Shown: positions 1 through 13,339, numbered from the stretch's first letter. The stretch is 64,000 nt of DNA from Icerya purchasi (GCA_039619475.1 CM077116.1:1550001-1614000); one strand, 5' to 3'. A program made the numbers and translations. Notes: generated by a model from the letters alone, not told the origin.

Positions 1-451
1 ATAACTAATAGTTATGGTAATGATACATATAAATACGTATTATTATCATAACTATTACTTATTTTCCATTTTAAAAAATAAAATGGTTATTATAAATAAA
101 ATATTATTTAAAACCCCTTTTTTCCAAACAAAATAAAATAATTTTTATTTAAATTATTGATGTTTGTAAATAACAGATTTATTTAGTTGTAAAAATAATT
201 AATTAAACGAATTAAAAAAACGAAAAAAAAAAAGTTAGTCGAGCACGAGATACGAACCCGAGCATAAATAAACTTTTCAAAGGTTTATTTCTCTGAATTG
301 ACTGACCATTTGACGCTATTATTATTAAAGAGCGAACACCCTAAGGGAGTACTATTATTATACAGAGCCTTATTCCGAAATGAATTTCCGGGGTCGTGCC
401 CTGCACTTGTTAGATAAAGATTGGTCGAATTAACTTTTTCTGTACAAGTGC

Positions 452-721
452 CAATACCGTGTACACGGGGGGGGGCGTAACCCCCCTCTCCCTACTAGAA
501 CTAAAATCGTTATGAATACACAAAAATCTGAAAAAAAGCAAAAATTTAAAATAAATATTGATGATTTTTTAGTATGTTCTTACATTAAAAAATAGAAGAA
601 AAAATATGATTCATATTTTATGATAGAAATTATTAATAGTATGAATATTAGTGAATAAAATAAATATGCGAAGAAAATTTTCACCCCCCCCTCCCTTGTC
701 AAAATTCAGAACACGGTACTG
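452..721. mobile_element. hAT-type MITE, copy 1 (internally deleted)
   Basis: A 270-bp non-autonomous element. Its ends read CAATACCGTGTAC and, on the other strand, CAGTACCGTGTTC, so they are terminal inverted repeats with G or C tracts just inside them. It is flanked by ACAAGTGC (444-451) and ACAAGTGA (722-729), an 8-bp target-site duplication with one mismatch, as expected for hAT transposons. The interior matches the copy at 26396-26795 over long stretches (for example ATTATTAATAGTATGAATAT against ATTATTAATAGTACGAATAT), but about 130 bp of the middle is missing. It encodes no protein. Confidence 0.75.
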
Positions 722-992
722 ACAAGTGAGCATGCGATTTAGCAATATTCGTCGTTCTTGTTATTTTTTTAGGATCGTTTCTCGTCTAAAATTATTTCTC
801 AGAAACTCTATAAAACTAAAAACTGAAAGATAATTAAACGTAAATAAAAATAAAATATATTCTCCCATAAACGACGTCTGCGTCGTAAAATGTGAATTTA
901 TGGTTCTCAGAGTTATAAAACTGATCCCGGTACAATTCTTACTTCGGACTATTACAGAAAATTTTTATCAAATAAATAGCTGATGCGCGAAC

Positions 993-1143
993 CTAATGAT
1001 CCGAGGCGGTAATTTATGGTGACCACAACTATTTCATGTTTCAATAATCCGTTTACGCCATACTGATTACCGGATCCTCGTCTGAATCCTCCACCGTGTA
1101 TCCAGAAGAACACTGGGAAACCGAGCGGTGTATGTTTGTCAAT
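993..1143 (-). CDS. Secreted carboxylesterase-like protein, coding exon 3 (oxyanion hole)
   Basis: Third visible coding exon, 151 nt, entered at the acceptor TTTGTTACAG and read in phase 0. It encodes residues 141-190 of the joined protein. FFWIHGGGF lies at 152-160, where the glycines after the histidine form the oxyanion hole of carboxylesterases and cholinesterases. VVVTINYRLGSL lies at 179-190, the strand and loop that precede the nucleophile elbow. The exon appears to end in phase 1 at TTAG then GTTCGC, a weak but usable donor. The open frame past this donor soon hits a stop. The catalytic Ser, Glu/Asp and His are not in the window, since transcription runs off the left edge. The exon is 36.6 kb from exon 2. 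Confidence 0.88.
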
Positions 1144-3790
1144 CTGTAACAAAGTATTAAAAATACTATTAATAACACGGCGGGAAGATTAATTTTGTAA
1201 CTTTAGACATAAAAATTTAAAAAAAAACCAACGACCGAATTCTTGCTAACCGCGTGTATTATCAGCATCCCCACATTTAATTAAATAATATATTTTATAT
1301 TAATATTACTTCACTTATTTCTTTAAATATATGCGACGCAGATTAAATTTCAGCGTTGGAAAAAACAAATAAAAACATTTCCATATCGGCCACTTAAACG
1401 ACTTTACCGCAACAGAGTGTAAGTTTAACTCACATTAAATGTATTAGATTAACGAAGATTTTTTAATAAAGTAAAATACGTTTTTCGGTTAACGTTTCAT
1501 AACGCAACTAAATATAAATTAAGCACAGAATTTTTGGCGAAAAACTGAAAACTGACAGTGTATGAAAAAATCATTATTTAGTTCACGATTAAGCAAAAAA
1601 AAAAAAAAAAAATTTAATATATAAGATGTTTGCAGGGAATAACACCATAGCAGCTAATTACGCCATCCTTCAATATTTCATTTAAAATGAGGTAAATTTA
1701 GTTATATGGCCGTTCCTATATGTTGCGCCATCGGTACTAAGATACTTTCAAACACAATCTTGTTCATTTAAAAATTTACCGACCTATAGTAATCCTTTGA
1801 ACAGAAATGACATAACCAAAAATTCGGTGATCTAATTTTACTTCGTTTCTGTGTCGATGATCGTCAACTGATAACGCCAATAAAAAAATGTTTAAACTGA
1901 CGATTTTTAAAGAGAATTTAATGTATATTTTAAATTTTCTTCAGTCGATTTTTTAATTGTATTTCACGTAAGTACCCAAAAAAATGTTTTTTTTTTTGTT
2001 TTTCCAAATCCATTTCGAGAATCGGAAGAAGGAGCGGGCCGATATTGTTTGAAAATTTTATGCGCAGGCGTCACAATCAAATTTCTTTACGAAAAAGTCA
2101 AATTTTGAATCCTGCTAGAGCACAGAAGTCGAATCGAGCGGTCGTCACAACTCATTTTGCATCTTTAAATAAAGTGCTGCAGGGAAATAATTTTATTCCG
2201 ATAAATCATAGGCAATCTACAACGTGGATGAAAAAGGCTGTCACCTATATACTTTAAGGGGAAGAATAGTCTCCCTAGTTTCGCTTATGTGACGTACATA
2301 GATACACCAAAACACGCAATAAATTGATATGATATAATTACCTTCACTATGCAGGTAATCATGCCACATCATAGTACTTTCTTCAATCGTTTCTAGGGAG
2401 AAGGGATGAAAGAATAGGGGGTTGGATTTTTTTTGTTTTATGTAGGCAATAGATCACCTTAAAGTGTAAAGGACTCCCCTTTTCTTTAAACTTCTTTCCC
2501 TTCTTTAAAAAAATTTAAAAAGCTTAAGGTGACGTTATTATCTGCACCTACCTTATATATGCACACATATTACGGTTTCAAAACTGCATTCAGGTAAAAC
2601 ATGTTACATCGTTCATAGTAGAAAAGGGAATTTACCAGAATTATCTCTCACTTTCGTTAACGCACCTGATACTGGAACATGTTATAAGAGCCTAAGTATT
2701 AAATTATCCTACATATTATACTGTTTTATACATTTTCCTTGTTAGATTATACTTATAATATCGCGAAATAGGTATGTTAATAGTTTATTAATTTGTCTGT
2801 GTATACTCCATCATTAATTTTATCTTCATTACGCTTAACAATGTAAGAAGTAAAACGAAACTTCAGAAATGTCCTAAAAAACCTTATATGAGATCAAATT
2901 GTTCCCTCATTACTAACGCAGTGGAGTATCGGACGATTCTACTTGCCTATAACCTCGCAGAAAGAATCATAAAGAAACAAGTTGTCTCAGTGTCGGTTTC
3001 ACGTTCCACAAAATAATCAGTAAATTTCGGTTATCGCCTTATGTCGTACAATAAAAAAAACCAATAACACTTTAAAATAAAACCCTCAGATGAGACGTAC
3101 TAATATCTATCCTTACAGGAAAAGTAGACAAAAAAAAGAGTAAATGCCCCGACAAATTCAGTAGACAACGGTCTGTATGAAGCAAAAAAATCGCTTTAGA
3201 ATATATACTTGAAGTGTTACAACAGCTTTAACAATTGCAATAAACATTTATTATTCAAGGGCTGGACTGTATGCTGCTATTTTAAAACTTTATGCCGATG
3301 TAAATACACTCTAAATATATTTTTATCGTTACTAAAATATTTTCCGATTCAAAAATGTATACATCTGCGCCATATTTTACTTTATCAAATGCGTATAATG
3401 CACAAATCTATTAGCAGGATGCGGGAGTGTGATCCATGAATATAAGTTATTACATATAGCTAAAATTACAAATTGTATCGGTTTCTTTTTTAGCTTTCAG
3501 GTAAAATTACTCTGGAAGTACCAGATTTAAATAATATTTAGAAAATTATTTACTTTTTAATATATTTCTTTAATTCTTAAAACCAAACTTCTTTGCATTA
3601 TGCCAGTTGTACAATTTTAAAATAGTCAGAATGAAACTGATTTAAACACAACATCGGACTGACACTGTGTAGTCCATGTATAGCGTTGTTCTACTAATAA
3701 AGCTGCTGCAATCGTTATTCCAGTGGAAAAAAATAGTAAATTGAAATTCCAGCAATATAAGTAGTACGAATTTGTAACATTTGTGATATA
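1144..3790. other. Intron 2 DNA, no recognisable feature
   Basis: AT-rich sequence between esterase exon 3 and the mariner, with poly(A) and poly(T) runs. The short open frames here (for example 2045-2257 and 3209-3439) have no family resemblance and random-looking composition. Confidence 0.6.
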
Positions 3791-5076
3791 CACTATGATC
3801 AATAAGTACCGGAAATTCTTTATTTAAATGAACCGCGCTCGATTTTTTTCTCTTCTTAAGTTGGCAGTTCCTATAGTGACATCTATGTCAAATTTGAGTG
3901 GAATCAGATCATTAGTGTTTGTCAGCTGTTTACACCAGACACAAGTTCTTGTGTTTCGTCGCATTTTAACATGAATAATTTTATTGAGCAATGAGTTTGC
4001 TTGAAATTTTGTGTTTTTAACAAAATTTCTTGTGCTAAATCCTTGAAAATATTGCAGAAAGCCTTTGGAGAGTCTGCTCTATCAAAAATCAAAGCATGCG
4101 AATGGTATAAAGAGTTCCAAAGTGGTCGTTAAGTGGTTGAAGACTTTCCTCATTCTGGATGCACTTCCACACCGAATACCGACGAAAACGTCGAAATTGT
4201 GAAGAAAACTGTGTTCGAAAATCGTCATGAGCCTTAGATGGATGGCTAGTGATCTCAACATCTCGTACGGAACCGTTCAGAACGTTGTTGCCGTTATTTT
4301 AGAAATGTGACCTGTTGTCGCGCGGCTTAGCGGTTGAATTTTCTGCAAAAACACCATCAAAAGAAAGTTGATGAAGAGATGATTTCCAAGGACCAAAATG
4401 ATCCGAACTTCATGAAACGGATAATTACGGGAGACGACACATGAATCTATGAATATGACATGCAAGCAACCAAAAGATCATCTGAATGGCGCCTCAAGGG
4501 CAAGCCGAAATCGAAAAAATCGTGCCAGAGTCGTTCGAAAATCAAGGTTATGCTGACGATTTTCTTCAAATACCGAGATGTTGTCCATTATGAATTCCTT
4601 CCACCGGGTGAAACGATCATCAAGGAGTATTACGTTGCTGTTTTGAAGCGTTTGAGAAATGCTGTGCTCCGCAAACGGCCGGACTTGTGAGTTGACAACA
4701 GTTGAATTTTGCGCTATGATAATGTGCCGTCATACAAAGTGTGGATTATGATGGATTTTTTTCACCAAACACAGTGTAAATATCCTCCAGCAAGCATCGT
4801 ATTCGCCAGATATGATTTTTTCGCTTCTAGCGGTGCTTAAACTACCACTTCATGGAAAAAGATTTGAGTCTCTGGCATAAAACAAAATGCGACAAAGGTG
4901 CTGAGAGATATCCCTGTTTTGGCTTACCATAAATGTATGGATTATTGGGTCAAACGTCAGCGTATGCGTATTGCTTCAGATGGAAGTTATTTTGAAGTAG
5001 ATAAAACAAATTTGCCGGAAAGGTAACACAAGCTTGTTGTATTTACAAATTCCCGATACTCATTGATCATACCTTG
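3791..5076 (+). pseudogene. Decayed mariner transposon with dead transposase
   Basis: About 1.29 kb, the usual mariner length. The inverted ends read CACTATGATCAATAAGTACC (from 3791) and, on the other strand at the right end, TATGATCAATGAGTATCGGG. The plus strand between them holds a transposase in three frames with several stops. Recognisable pieces include KAFGESALSKIKACEWYKEF (about 4060-4120, the helix-turn-helix domain), RSKIKVMLTIFFKYRDVVHYEFLPPGET (translated in part at 4533-4616, running into the catalytic region), and the tail YWVKRQRMRIASDGSYFE near 4940-4995. The open remnant at 4460-4690 is the longest surviving piece. A left TA duplication is plausible at 3789-3790; the right one is lost. 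The copy is inactive and lies in esterase intron 2. Confidence 0.88.
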
Positions 5077-8000
5077 TTTGCTGACTTCGATTCTTACAGC
5101 TTCTATATACTTGAAATCGGCATGTATCACAAATGGTTCAAATAGTTGTTGTCACTACTGCATGCTTCTTGAGTATTAACATTGTATATAAATACTTTAG
5201 TAAATATATGCATATTAGTCATACCTTGCTAGGTCTCTACTCATGCTGCTGTTTTAACATGTGTACAAATACAGTAATCACTGCATAATTTGCTCTCTTA
5301 TTCATTGACAAAACATGCAAACAGACATTACAAAACATGTTGTAGTGTGCTTTGAAACTCGTTTGTGTATGGGGTGGGGGGCATACGCTTTAAACATGTG
5401 TGATGTAACTAAAATTATGCACGTTTACGTAAAAATGCGTTTTATTCATCAAAATTTCTTGTTTTATAATAGGGAAGTGGTTTTAGCCTACATGGGCAAT
5501 AATATTGATGATTTAGCAGTCGTCTGTAACTACATCTAGTATAATGATTTTTCTCTTACTGATAGGAAGTGTAAGTTCCAAACATGCGGAGTACCTTCGG
5601 TAGTTTCTGCTGTCAGATAAAGGCACTATCATTAATACCGCTTGTTAGAGTTTAGTATCTGTATACTCACAACACTGAAGTCTACACAATATAGACATAC
5701 TCCATGGAAAATAGCTGTCTATACCACCTTTTCAGGTCTCATAACGTATAAATAATGTGCTCGAATATTTTAATAGCATTCCGATTGATATATACGTTAT
5801 TTTCCAGTTATCAATATCAAAACGTTAAATTTCCCTTCATTAACTAGAAATAATTTTTCTCCAGAAAATTTCTTACACTTAATATTAAAAGTTAGTCCAC
5901 ACCGAAAAGTAATCTATCTATGTGTTTACAACTGTTTGTGTAAAATCTATAATTTTTTCATATATGTAAAAGCGTACAACTTTGAAATAAAGTGTTTTCT
6001 TATCCATAGCTGCTTTAATTTAATATTATATCATTAGTATCTGTAAAAATTTATTATACTTAGATCTATGCAGGAACTTTCCTACTAAACTGAAAAATTT
6101 TGCACATAATTCATAATACTGTCTTTTAAGCACATGAAAATGTGAATGCTTTTCTTATGCCAGTTAGAAGCAACGCCAAAATTTGCTAACCAGTCACGTT
6201 AATTCGTTAATAGTCGTTACATTGCTATCGTCACACCCTGAAAAGTGTGCATGATCTGGCAACACCAGCTTGTACGTGTTGCTTTTTGATTCTCTGTTAA
6301 GTCATTCGCTCTGTTGTGTTTATGATTATTCGTAGCGTCGTGAAATTTGCCGTTGTTCTGGTAATAGTGTGAAACTCGATAAAAAATTAATGGTAAATGT
6401 ACTCATGTGACTTATTCATTTTTAATAAAAGTTGAAATTGGAGGATATCACAATTTTGTAATATGCAAAACAAACATATTAACTGAACAGTCATGTTGCT
6501 AATAAAATCGAAGAATTACATTGACAGTGTTGTTACAGAACTTTCCCATTATCGACCGGGCAGTGCATATAAAGTGTACTTTCTTGAGAAGATGTGAATT
6601 ATCTTATGTCACTTTTTTTTTGTATGTAAATATATGTAGCATTATTTTATACATTAAATTTGTTCATGCACTTGGCCATTTTCTGAAGGATGGCATCGGT
6701 CTTTGTTTAGACGGCATGGCGTTCTTTTTGTAGTTAGTCCGCAACAAGTAGTTGTGAATGTTGCGTGTGTGAAATTCTAGTAATAGGCTTTGTGTGTGTT
6801 TTTGTCGCGTAGATGTGTGTAACACGTATTATTAGATTCCCGGTCTTTTTTTAATATACATTAAATTGTGTTAACATTTCGTTTAAACTCGTATTATAAT
6901 TAAATTTAGTGGTCCGACGTCATTATACTTATTCAAGGACTCGCTGAAATTAGTTGTACCGTGGATGTCCGTTGAGCTGAATTGTGTTTATTTCGTGTAT
7001 TACTAATATTTGTTCGTGGTTTCGTTATTTCCTTTTTTTTCCGCACTCGTTTCTTTAGCGATCTGGCGTGCGTCGAGGGTCCCTAGGGGTTTTAACAGTT
7101 GATTGGTTTGGTTATTTGATTTATTAATTTCCCTCATCATTTCCTTCGGTCACTAACTCGGCCTTATCTATCGACAACAGGTATTATGATGTATGTGAAG
7201 AGTGATTGTACGCAATATGTGAAACGAGAAAAGTAGATCAAACGAATTTAGGTGTAGTCGACTTAGACTCATCAACAACAACCGGTAATCTCGTACGCTG
7301 ACAAAAAATACTTTTTTTTTTTTTTTGATCCGATGCTAACCCATTTGGCTACCATCAAGTCGTTTTTCCAAAAATACGAACCAAGGAAGGAAACGAAATA
7401 TCCGATTTGTAACTATAGTACAAAATAAATGTATCAAACAAACGTAGCGGTAAATATTTAACATAACCCATGTATGTTACTACGGAGACACTAGGAAAAG
7501 AAAACTGCCCAGACCGAACCTAAGATCCAGCAAACGCTCGAATGCGATCACCAACAGTTGTGCAGGATAATAGTACGTTATTAAAAGAAAATTAATTTAT
7601 ACAGTTAAACTATTATGCCGTTTAGTAAAGTGAATTAGAACAAAATAACAAAAACCTGCCGGTACTATTATCACGCAGAAGGCTGTCAATAGTTTAAGGA
7701 GGAAGGATCATAAGAAACATTAATTGTTCAAAAAAAAGCACTTCAATTCATCATCATCTACAGTCGTCACCCCAGGTGGAGTATCGTGATTAACATTTAA
7801 TCCACCAGTGATTTTGTGATTTACCGCCATTTGTCACGATCCTCTGATTGAAGTACGCATTGTGCGAATGACAATCCTGTTGTATGTAATACATCTGTTC
7901 ATTTCTTAGGTGCGCGTCCCGGTGGTCGTTTTCCATTAATCTTTCCCATGACCAACGTGCGTTCCATCAATTATGTTCGTATTTATTACAGTTAAACAAC

Positions 8001-8604
8001 AGACGATTAATACCTTCCAACAAGTTTGGCATGCGCTGTTCATTGCGTGCACTCCGTAACCTTGGCTTAAAAAATCTAAACTTCCTCGAAAATGACTCAA
8101 ATGTAACCGACCAACCACATCTGAGTAGGCCAAAGATAAATTCTGGAAACCAAGGGATAGAGGGAAGTTACAACGGCACAATGCGGTAATATGCCTCTTG
8201 GTTCTGCTTATTTATAACATTAATCCACTCCGCAAACAAACCTTTCCGACGAAGGAATAAACGGCGACAATTCCCATTCAAAACAAAACTTCCTCTTGGT
8301 GCAGCATCCAGTCTCGTTGATACCAATAATGACCGGGAACCCGCCGGAAATTACCTCTGCACTTTTATTAAAAATGTTAACACGTTTTTATTTTATTTCA
8401 TGAATGAGCGCTTGTTATTTGTAATTAAAATTACTGTTACTCACATTTGAAGCCACAAGTGAACCTAAACTGTCGGTACATAATAAATATTTTTGGCCTA
8501 TATTACATGTGTTGAGTATAATCTCTGATCCCTTATTGCTACCAGCTCGTCAGTGAAGTCCACAGCACAGGTGGTAGCTTAAATTTCTTCAATAAACCTA
8601 TACA
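5077..8604. other. Intron 2 DNA, no recognisable feature
   Basis: Between the mariner and the first RTE remnant. The portion at 6170-7150 is somewhat more GT-rich and the portion at 7740-8300 is less AT-rich, which may mean unrecognised old repeats. Neither yields a protein I can identify on either strand. Confidence 0.5.
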
Positions 8605-9290
8605 AAATAATAATGTAGCGTCCGTCTAAAAGACAACAAGGCACCGCGAGAGGATTCGATTATTCCGGAACTATTCAAGTTGGCCGAGGGAAGAATTACG
8701 GTGGTATTAGCTAAGCTCTTCGAAGAAATATGGAAAAAGCAAACTTTACCAATAGAATAGAAATCTCCACTAATACATCCAATACACAAAAAAGGCAACA
8801 AGAGGGATGTAAACAATTATAGAGGGGAACTCTCTGTTTCCTGCAGCTTATAAAATTCTTTCGCAAGAAATCCTAAAAAGAGTTGAAAATGCCATAAACG
8901 AAAATTTATCGGAGTCCCAGGCCGGTTTTAGGAAAGGAAGATTTTGCCCGCAACAAATTATTAATGTGAAGAATAATATTAGGTTTAAATCAATTAGAAA
9001 TAATGATAATGTAGCCGTTTTTTATCGATTAGTCGATAATAGGAGTACGGTATTTGATGTTTTAGAAGAATTTAGGCTAGACGATAATTCCAGAAATATA
9101 ATAGAAAACAAACTTTGACCAACACAAGGTGCAGTGTTAAATTTCAGAGGAGAGATCTCAGATCCATTTGAGATTGTTACAGGTGTAAGATGAGGAGATG
9201 GCTTACAATCAACCCTTTTTAATTGTATTTTAGAAAAAATTATCATAGAATGGAGAATACTAATGGATAAATATTAAATGTCCAAACCAA
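8605..9290 (+). pseudogene. RTE-type non-LTR retrotransposon remnant (reverse transcriptase)
   Basis: The plus strand reads as a broken reverse transcriptase. Visible pieces are LKDNKAPREDSIIPELFKLA, then PLIHPIHKKGNKRDVNNYRG (fingers), a frame change into YKILSQEILKRVENAINENL, SESQAGFRKGR (the family GFR block), VFDVLEEFRLDD, and FEIVTGVR followed by a stop where Q of the RQGD motif is expected. Order and wording fit the RTE group of insect LINEs. At least three stops and one frameshift disable it. The part with the catalytic FADD box is not visible here, so the copy is truncated on both sides. Confidence 0.78.
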
Positions 9291-9479
9291 GCGTTGATTA
9301 AGCTTGCAGAAAGCTGCATATCTTTTAACTGCTCGTATAAAGTATTATCAATGTCTAGATTCATTAATATCATAAGGCAGATTAAAGGAACAAGATAAAA
9401 ACATTGGAACAAGATCCGGACTGTACCTATAATGATATTCTGTTAACTGAAATTGGCACTTTAAAAGGAACAAATCTTC

Positions 9480-9900
9480 AGTACGTGTTAATTTTAGTTA
9501 GATCTGCGGTCAATGTGGGGAAGTGGTAATTACGACATTTTAATAAAAACCTATCAGTCAAAATATTTCTCTTAATAAACAGTGGATAAATGTTAGTTTC
9601 CATTTGACGCACGTGATAAGGGAAAGAAATTACACGTTTGCGGTAATAAGTCTTAGATATTTTGTACAATATCCAATTTTTACAAATTATTTGCGGATTT
9701 AGAACCGTAGAAAATTGCGCCATAGTCTAATCTAGAGTGAATTAAGGACTTGAAAAGCAATTACAGAACAAGCGGATCCGCGCCTCCTCGTCTATTGATA
9801 ATATTCTTTACCTCTTAGAAAATCACTTTCAATATCGAATATTCCGCCTTTTATTAAACATCAACTGAGCTGCCTGGGGAAAACGAATGTGATAAACCTA
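9480..9900 (-). pseudogene. LINE remnant (C-terminal reverse transcriptase segment)
   Basis: Read on the minus strand this contains LLFKSLIHSRLDYGAIFYGS followed by KSANNLQKLDIVQN, the thumb-region block (SLIRSKLDYG-type) typical of RNase H-bearing insect LINEs. The sequence upstream, RRGGADPLVL, still aligns with that context but has stops. No catalytic motif remains. It lies next to the RTE remnant on the other strand, so the two are independent insertions. Confidence 0.6.
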
Positions 9901-10609
9901 AATCCGGTCAAAAAGTCCAAACCAAGACGTTATCTGCCTCAACTTCAAGCTCACGACGAAAGCAGATTAAAGAGAACTAGAATAGCGGAAGAAGAAAAAC
10001 AATAGCGAACGACAAAAAAAATAAGTTAAGCTTAAAAGAAAAGCAGGTAAACCAAATTTAGATAATGTACCTCAAGCTTCTGAGAGGTTTATGTAACAAA
10101 AATTTATAGACCCGGATTACAAATATTGATTTTTTTTTCAATTTATCGACTTATTGTATTAACTAAATTACTCAAGGAATAAATTTAAAAATTAAATTAG
10201 AACTATTTGGGGACTTACGAGTTATCCGATATTACATCTCGCAGATCTTTTGACCCACACAGAAATTTCGTCTGAAGTTAAAAAAAGCTAAACACTTATC
10301 CAAAACTTTGATTAGAAACTAAATCTGTATTTCAAAATTAATTTTGCAAAAGTGCCGAATGGAAAAATCGAGTGTGTTGGCGCCCGATGGAACGGGATAT
10401 CCCCGTATTGGCACATCCCTGAACACTGCAACCGTATGTTTAATTTTTCCAATTTTTCCCATACTTTCATGATTTCAGTCATTTCTTCTTTTTAATTCAT
10501 TTGTTTTCAGAATTTAACTTTTTTGTTATTTTTTTGGGTTCGTCAGCTACGGACATAAACTTAGTTGAAGTGAAATTTTTGTATATTTTCAACGTGCGGC
10601 AGTGGGATT

Positions 10610-10680
10610 CGAACTAGACCTGAACAAAACACCACTACCTCTAACCAACTACACGCGTTAGCCCATAATGATAATGAGGT
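10610..10680 (-). repeat. tRNA-like segment, probable SINE head
   Basis: On the minus strand the sequence TAGTTGGTTAGAGG, followed about 25-30 bases later by AGTTCGAATCCC, reproduces the A and B boxes of an RNA polymerase III promoter at tRNA spacing. I could not fold a convincing acceptor stem, so this is more likely a tRNA-derived SINE head than a functional tRNA. The SINE body is not delimited. Confidence 0.5.
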
Positions 10681-10798
10681 GTAAGTAGAATTCTAGTGCC
10701 TTAAATGAACACGTTCATTACGTGCAAGTGTCAAAGATACAAATAAATTTCTGTGTAGCTCGAAAAAAAAACTAAAAAGGATAAAAATAACGCAAATG

Positions 10799-11882
10799 TG
10801 TGACGTTCGCCGAGAAAGGGGACCTGTAGTGCGAAAATATGGGTTTTAAGTTAAACATGGATTCTGATACTTGAAAGTGTGTAGAATAAGATGCAATGTG
10901 TAGTTTTTATGCAATGTCTTAAATCGTGCAAAACTGACTGAAAAAAATTGAAAAAAAAAGCGGAAAAACATTCGAAATTTTTAAAAAATCGTAAAACTAT
11001 TTTTTCCCCTAGTTATTGTTTTTTTTGACATTTTTAATGATTTTTCATTTGCTTAGAGTATTCTTTGGGTTTTGTTTTGTGTTTTTTTTATTTTTCGGAA
11101 CTTCGTTGTTTTGTTTGTACAGCTTCGGATTTCTCCTTTTTTGTTGATCGTAGTTTCAATTTTCTTCTTTCTCTCTGGTGTCACAATTTTTCTGCAGACT
11201 CCTACATGGTTACATTCGCTATATGCGATTGTTTTTTCGGTTTAGGTTGGCCAAGATCAGGAGGTACGAAATTTAGTTTTTTTTTGTTTTGTTTTAGAGC
11301 GATACATAAAAAAACAATATTGTCATACAGGTACCACTTCCTTTCTAATGATAAACCACTAGGCACGATAAGAGGGGGAGGGGGGAGTAAATCGTTTGCT
11401 GGTGGCACGTATCGCATGTAGGTGAAATTTTTCTATTTTCTGGATTTTTGTGGGTAATTTTTTTTCTAACTGAAAATGGTGATACTTTGCAATACCGGTT
11501 ATGAAAACAATATCGAATTATTAATGTGATAAAATTTTAAATTTGAAAAATGAAAATACGGGGAATCACGGCAATGCACCTAGTAATTGTTGATAAAAAT
11601 CTTGAAACTTTCGGTTCCATGTTCAACATTTGATTTTGCTTGCAATCACAGCAAGATTGAATTTTTTATGGCTGAATCGATTAACAACTTCTTCAAAATC
11701 TTCATAGAAATCAACGTCTGAGCGACCAAATTCTAATTCAACTAGACCAAAATGTTCTATTGCGTTGGCAGCACGTTAAGTAGTAATGTATTATGGTGGT
11801 ATTACTTCGCGCAAACTTTAAACATGTTTTTCTCAAAAACTAGCTTTCGCATCACAGGTCCCTTTTCTCGACGAACGTCACA
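10799..11882. mobile_element. Unclassified DNA transposon with long terminal inverted repeats
   Basis: The left end begins TGTGACGTTCGCCGAGAAAG. The right end, reverse-complemented, begins TGTGACGTTCGTCGAGAAAA. Similarity continues through GGGACCTGT and GCGAAA for roughly 40 bp, then weakens, giving a 1.08-kb element with long imperfect TIRs. No clear target-site duplication is seen. On the minus strand about 11640-11775 is open for some 45-50 codons and includes FGRSDVDFYEDFEEVVNRFS, a very acidic segment that may be a transposase remnant. Open frames of 118 codons (11065-11421, plus) and 71 codons (11417-11202, minus) overlap and match nothing I know. The superfamily cannot be assigned by eye. 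Confidence 0.62.
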
Positions 11883-13339
11883 TATATCAATTTTTGACAA
11901 TAATATGTTTCATTAAATTAATCTGTACATTTTTATTGTAAATAAACTACTTTATTTTTTTTCAGGTAAAGATTATTGATATCGGTTATTAACAACATAC
12001 TCATTTTTGATATCGGATGTTGGGAAATTATTTTGCTTTTTCATTTATTTAATATTTTGAGTTCTATTAAAAAGGTAAGAAAACAAAATTAATATATCGC
12101 GCACCCAAAATACTCCGAGATAACTTTGATCAATAAAAATTGAGCAAATAATATTCTGAGATATTACGTGTTAAACACCTAAGTTTTATATTTAATATGG
12201 CGGAAATTGAGAAATTACCTTTCGTATACGAATTTTGTAATATAAATTTATCCGCTTGAAAATTTCGTAATACTTCGCTAGATTTGAATTTATTTTAAAT
12301 GCGAGTATTCACCACAAGGATCAAGTAGTGCTTTTCCGATCAATATATGCTATTGTATTGCAGGTAAATATGTATATAGAACCACCTTCAGGTAAGAAGA
12401 ATTAATGTATGCGAGTCTTTAAATTTGAAACGTGCGAACACTTCTTGATCCATCCGGAAGAAAATTTTACTGATGAATAAACTTGAAAAATACCCTGCAT
12501 ACAAAGAAACTAGTCTGTAGATAAACTTGTATTTGTTGAACTTATTAATATCGACGGAAATCATTAATAATGTATGAATTTCCAAAACATCCTTTTTAAA
12601 ATGCACTGTTAACTGTTTTAAATAATCGCTCATTGTTGTTTATCACTGATCATAAATGGCAGTTATCACGATGGATGTTTTATCATTGAAACCCGCTTTG
12701 TATTTTGTAAAGACCATAGGACGATAAGCATAGTGAATTGGACTCCCGAGAGAGATATCTGGATCATTTTTTGAGAGCATGTTGGTACTAATAATATACA
12801 TTGATCCTGCAAGTTACAGACCCGAACCTATTTTGGTTTTTGGAATAAATCGAAAAAACGAAAAATTCGAAAATAATTTTTTTCTCAAAAACTCCTTAAC
12901 CGACTTGAATGAAATTTGAACACATTACGGAGGTACTCGTATATGAAGACTATACTAAGAAAAAGTAACACTTAATAATCATTTTTATAACAACCGTTAG
13001 GAACAGACGATTTTTTCCGAAATTATTTTGAAACTCATTTATTTAAAAGTTTTTTTTAATGTAGAATAACCTCCCAAATTCATAAATTGATTGAAAAAAT
13101 ACGCCATATTGAAAAAATGTGCAGAAGAAAATGACCAAACTAGTATTAATAGTACCGAGAAAATTATTTATTAATTATAAATAATACATCAAGAAAGCGC
13201 GACAGAAATGTTAAGGCACCAAAATATAATGCGGTTAGAGCCATGACCTGTAGACCAGTTAGTTTTACTATTTGATCAACATTACGATTTTTTGTCTAGT
13301 TTTCTTCGACCGCTAACTTTACCTTGAATAATTAATTTT
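11883..13339. other. Intron 2 DNA, mostly featureless
   Basis: AT-rich, with a weak echo of a retroposon 3' end at about 12830-12945. No coding signal was found. Confidence 0.5.

Noticed and set aside
240..330. Another tRNA-like B box on the minus strand (GGGTTCGTATCTC)
   Set aside because: No matching A box at the right spacing, so it was not listed as a SINE.
1..950. A fourth esterase exon downstream of exon 3
   Set aside because: On the minus strand I find no open segment resembling the expected text after NYRLGSLG and no acceptor in the right phase. The next exon is probably outside the window.
11065..11421. 118-codon plus-strand frame inside the TIR element
   Set aside because: Rich in F, C and L from T-rich DNA and overlapped by an equally open antisense frame. 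No family resemblance, so it was not called as a transposase.
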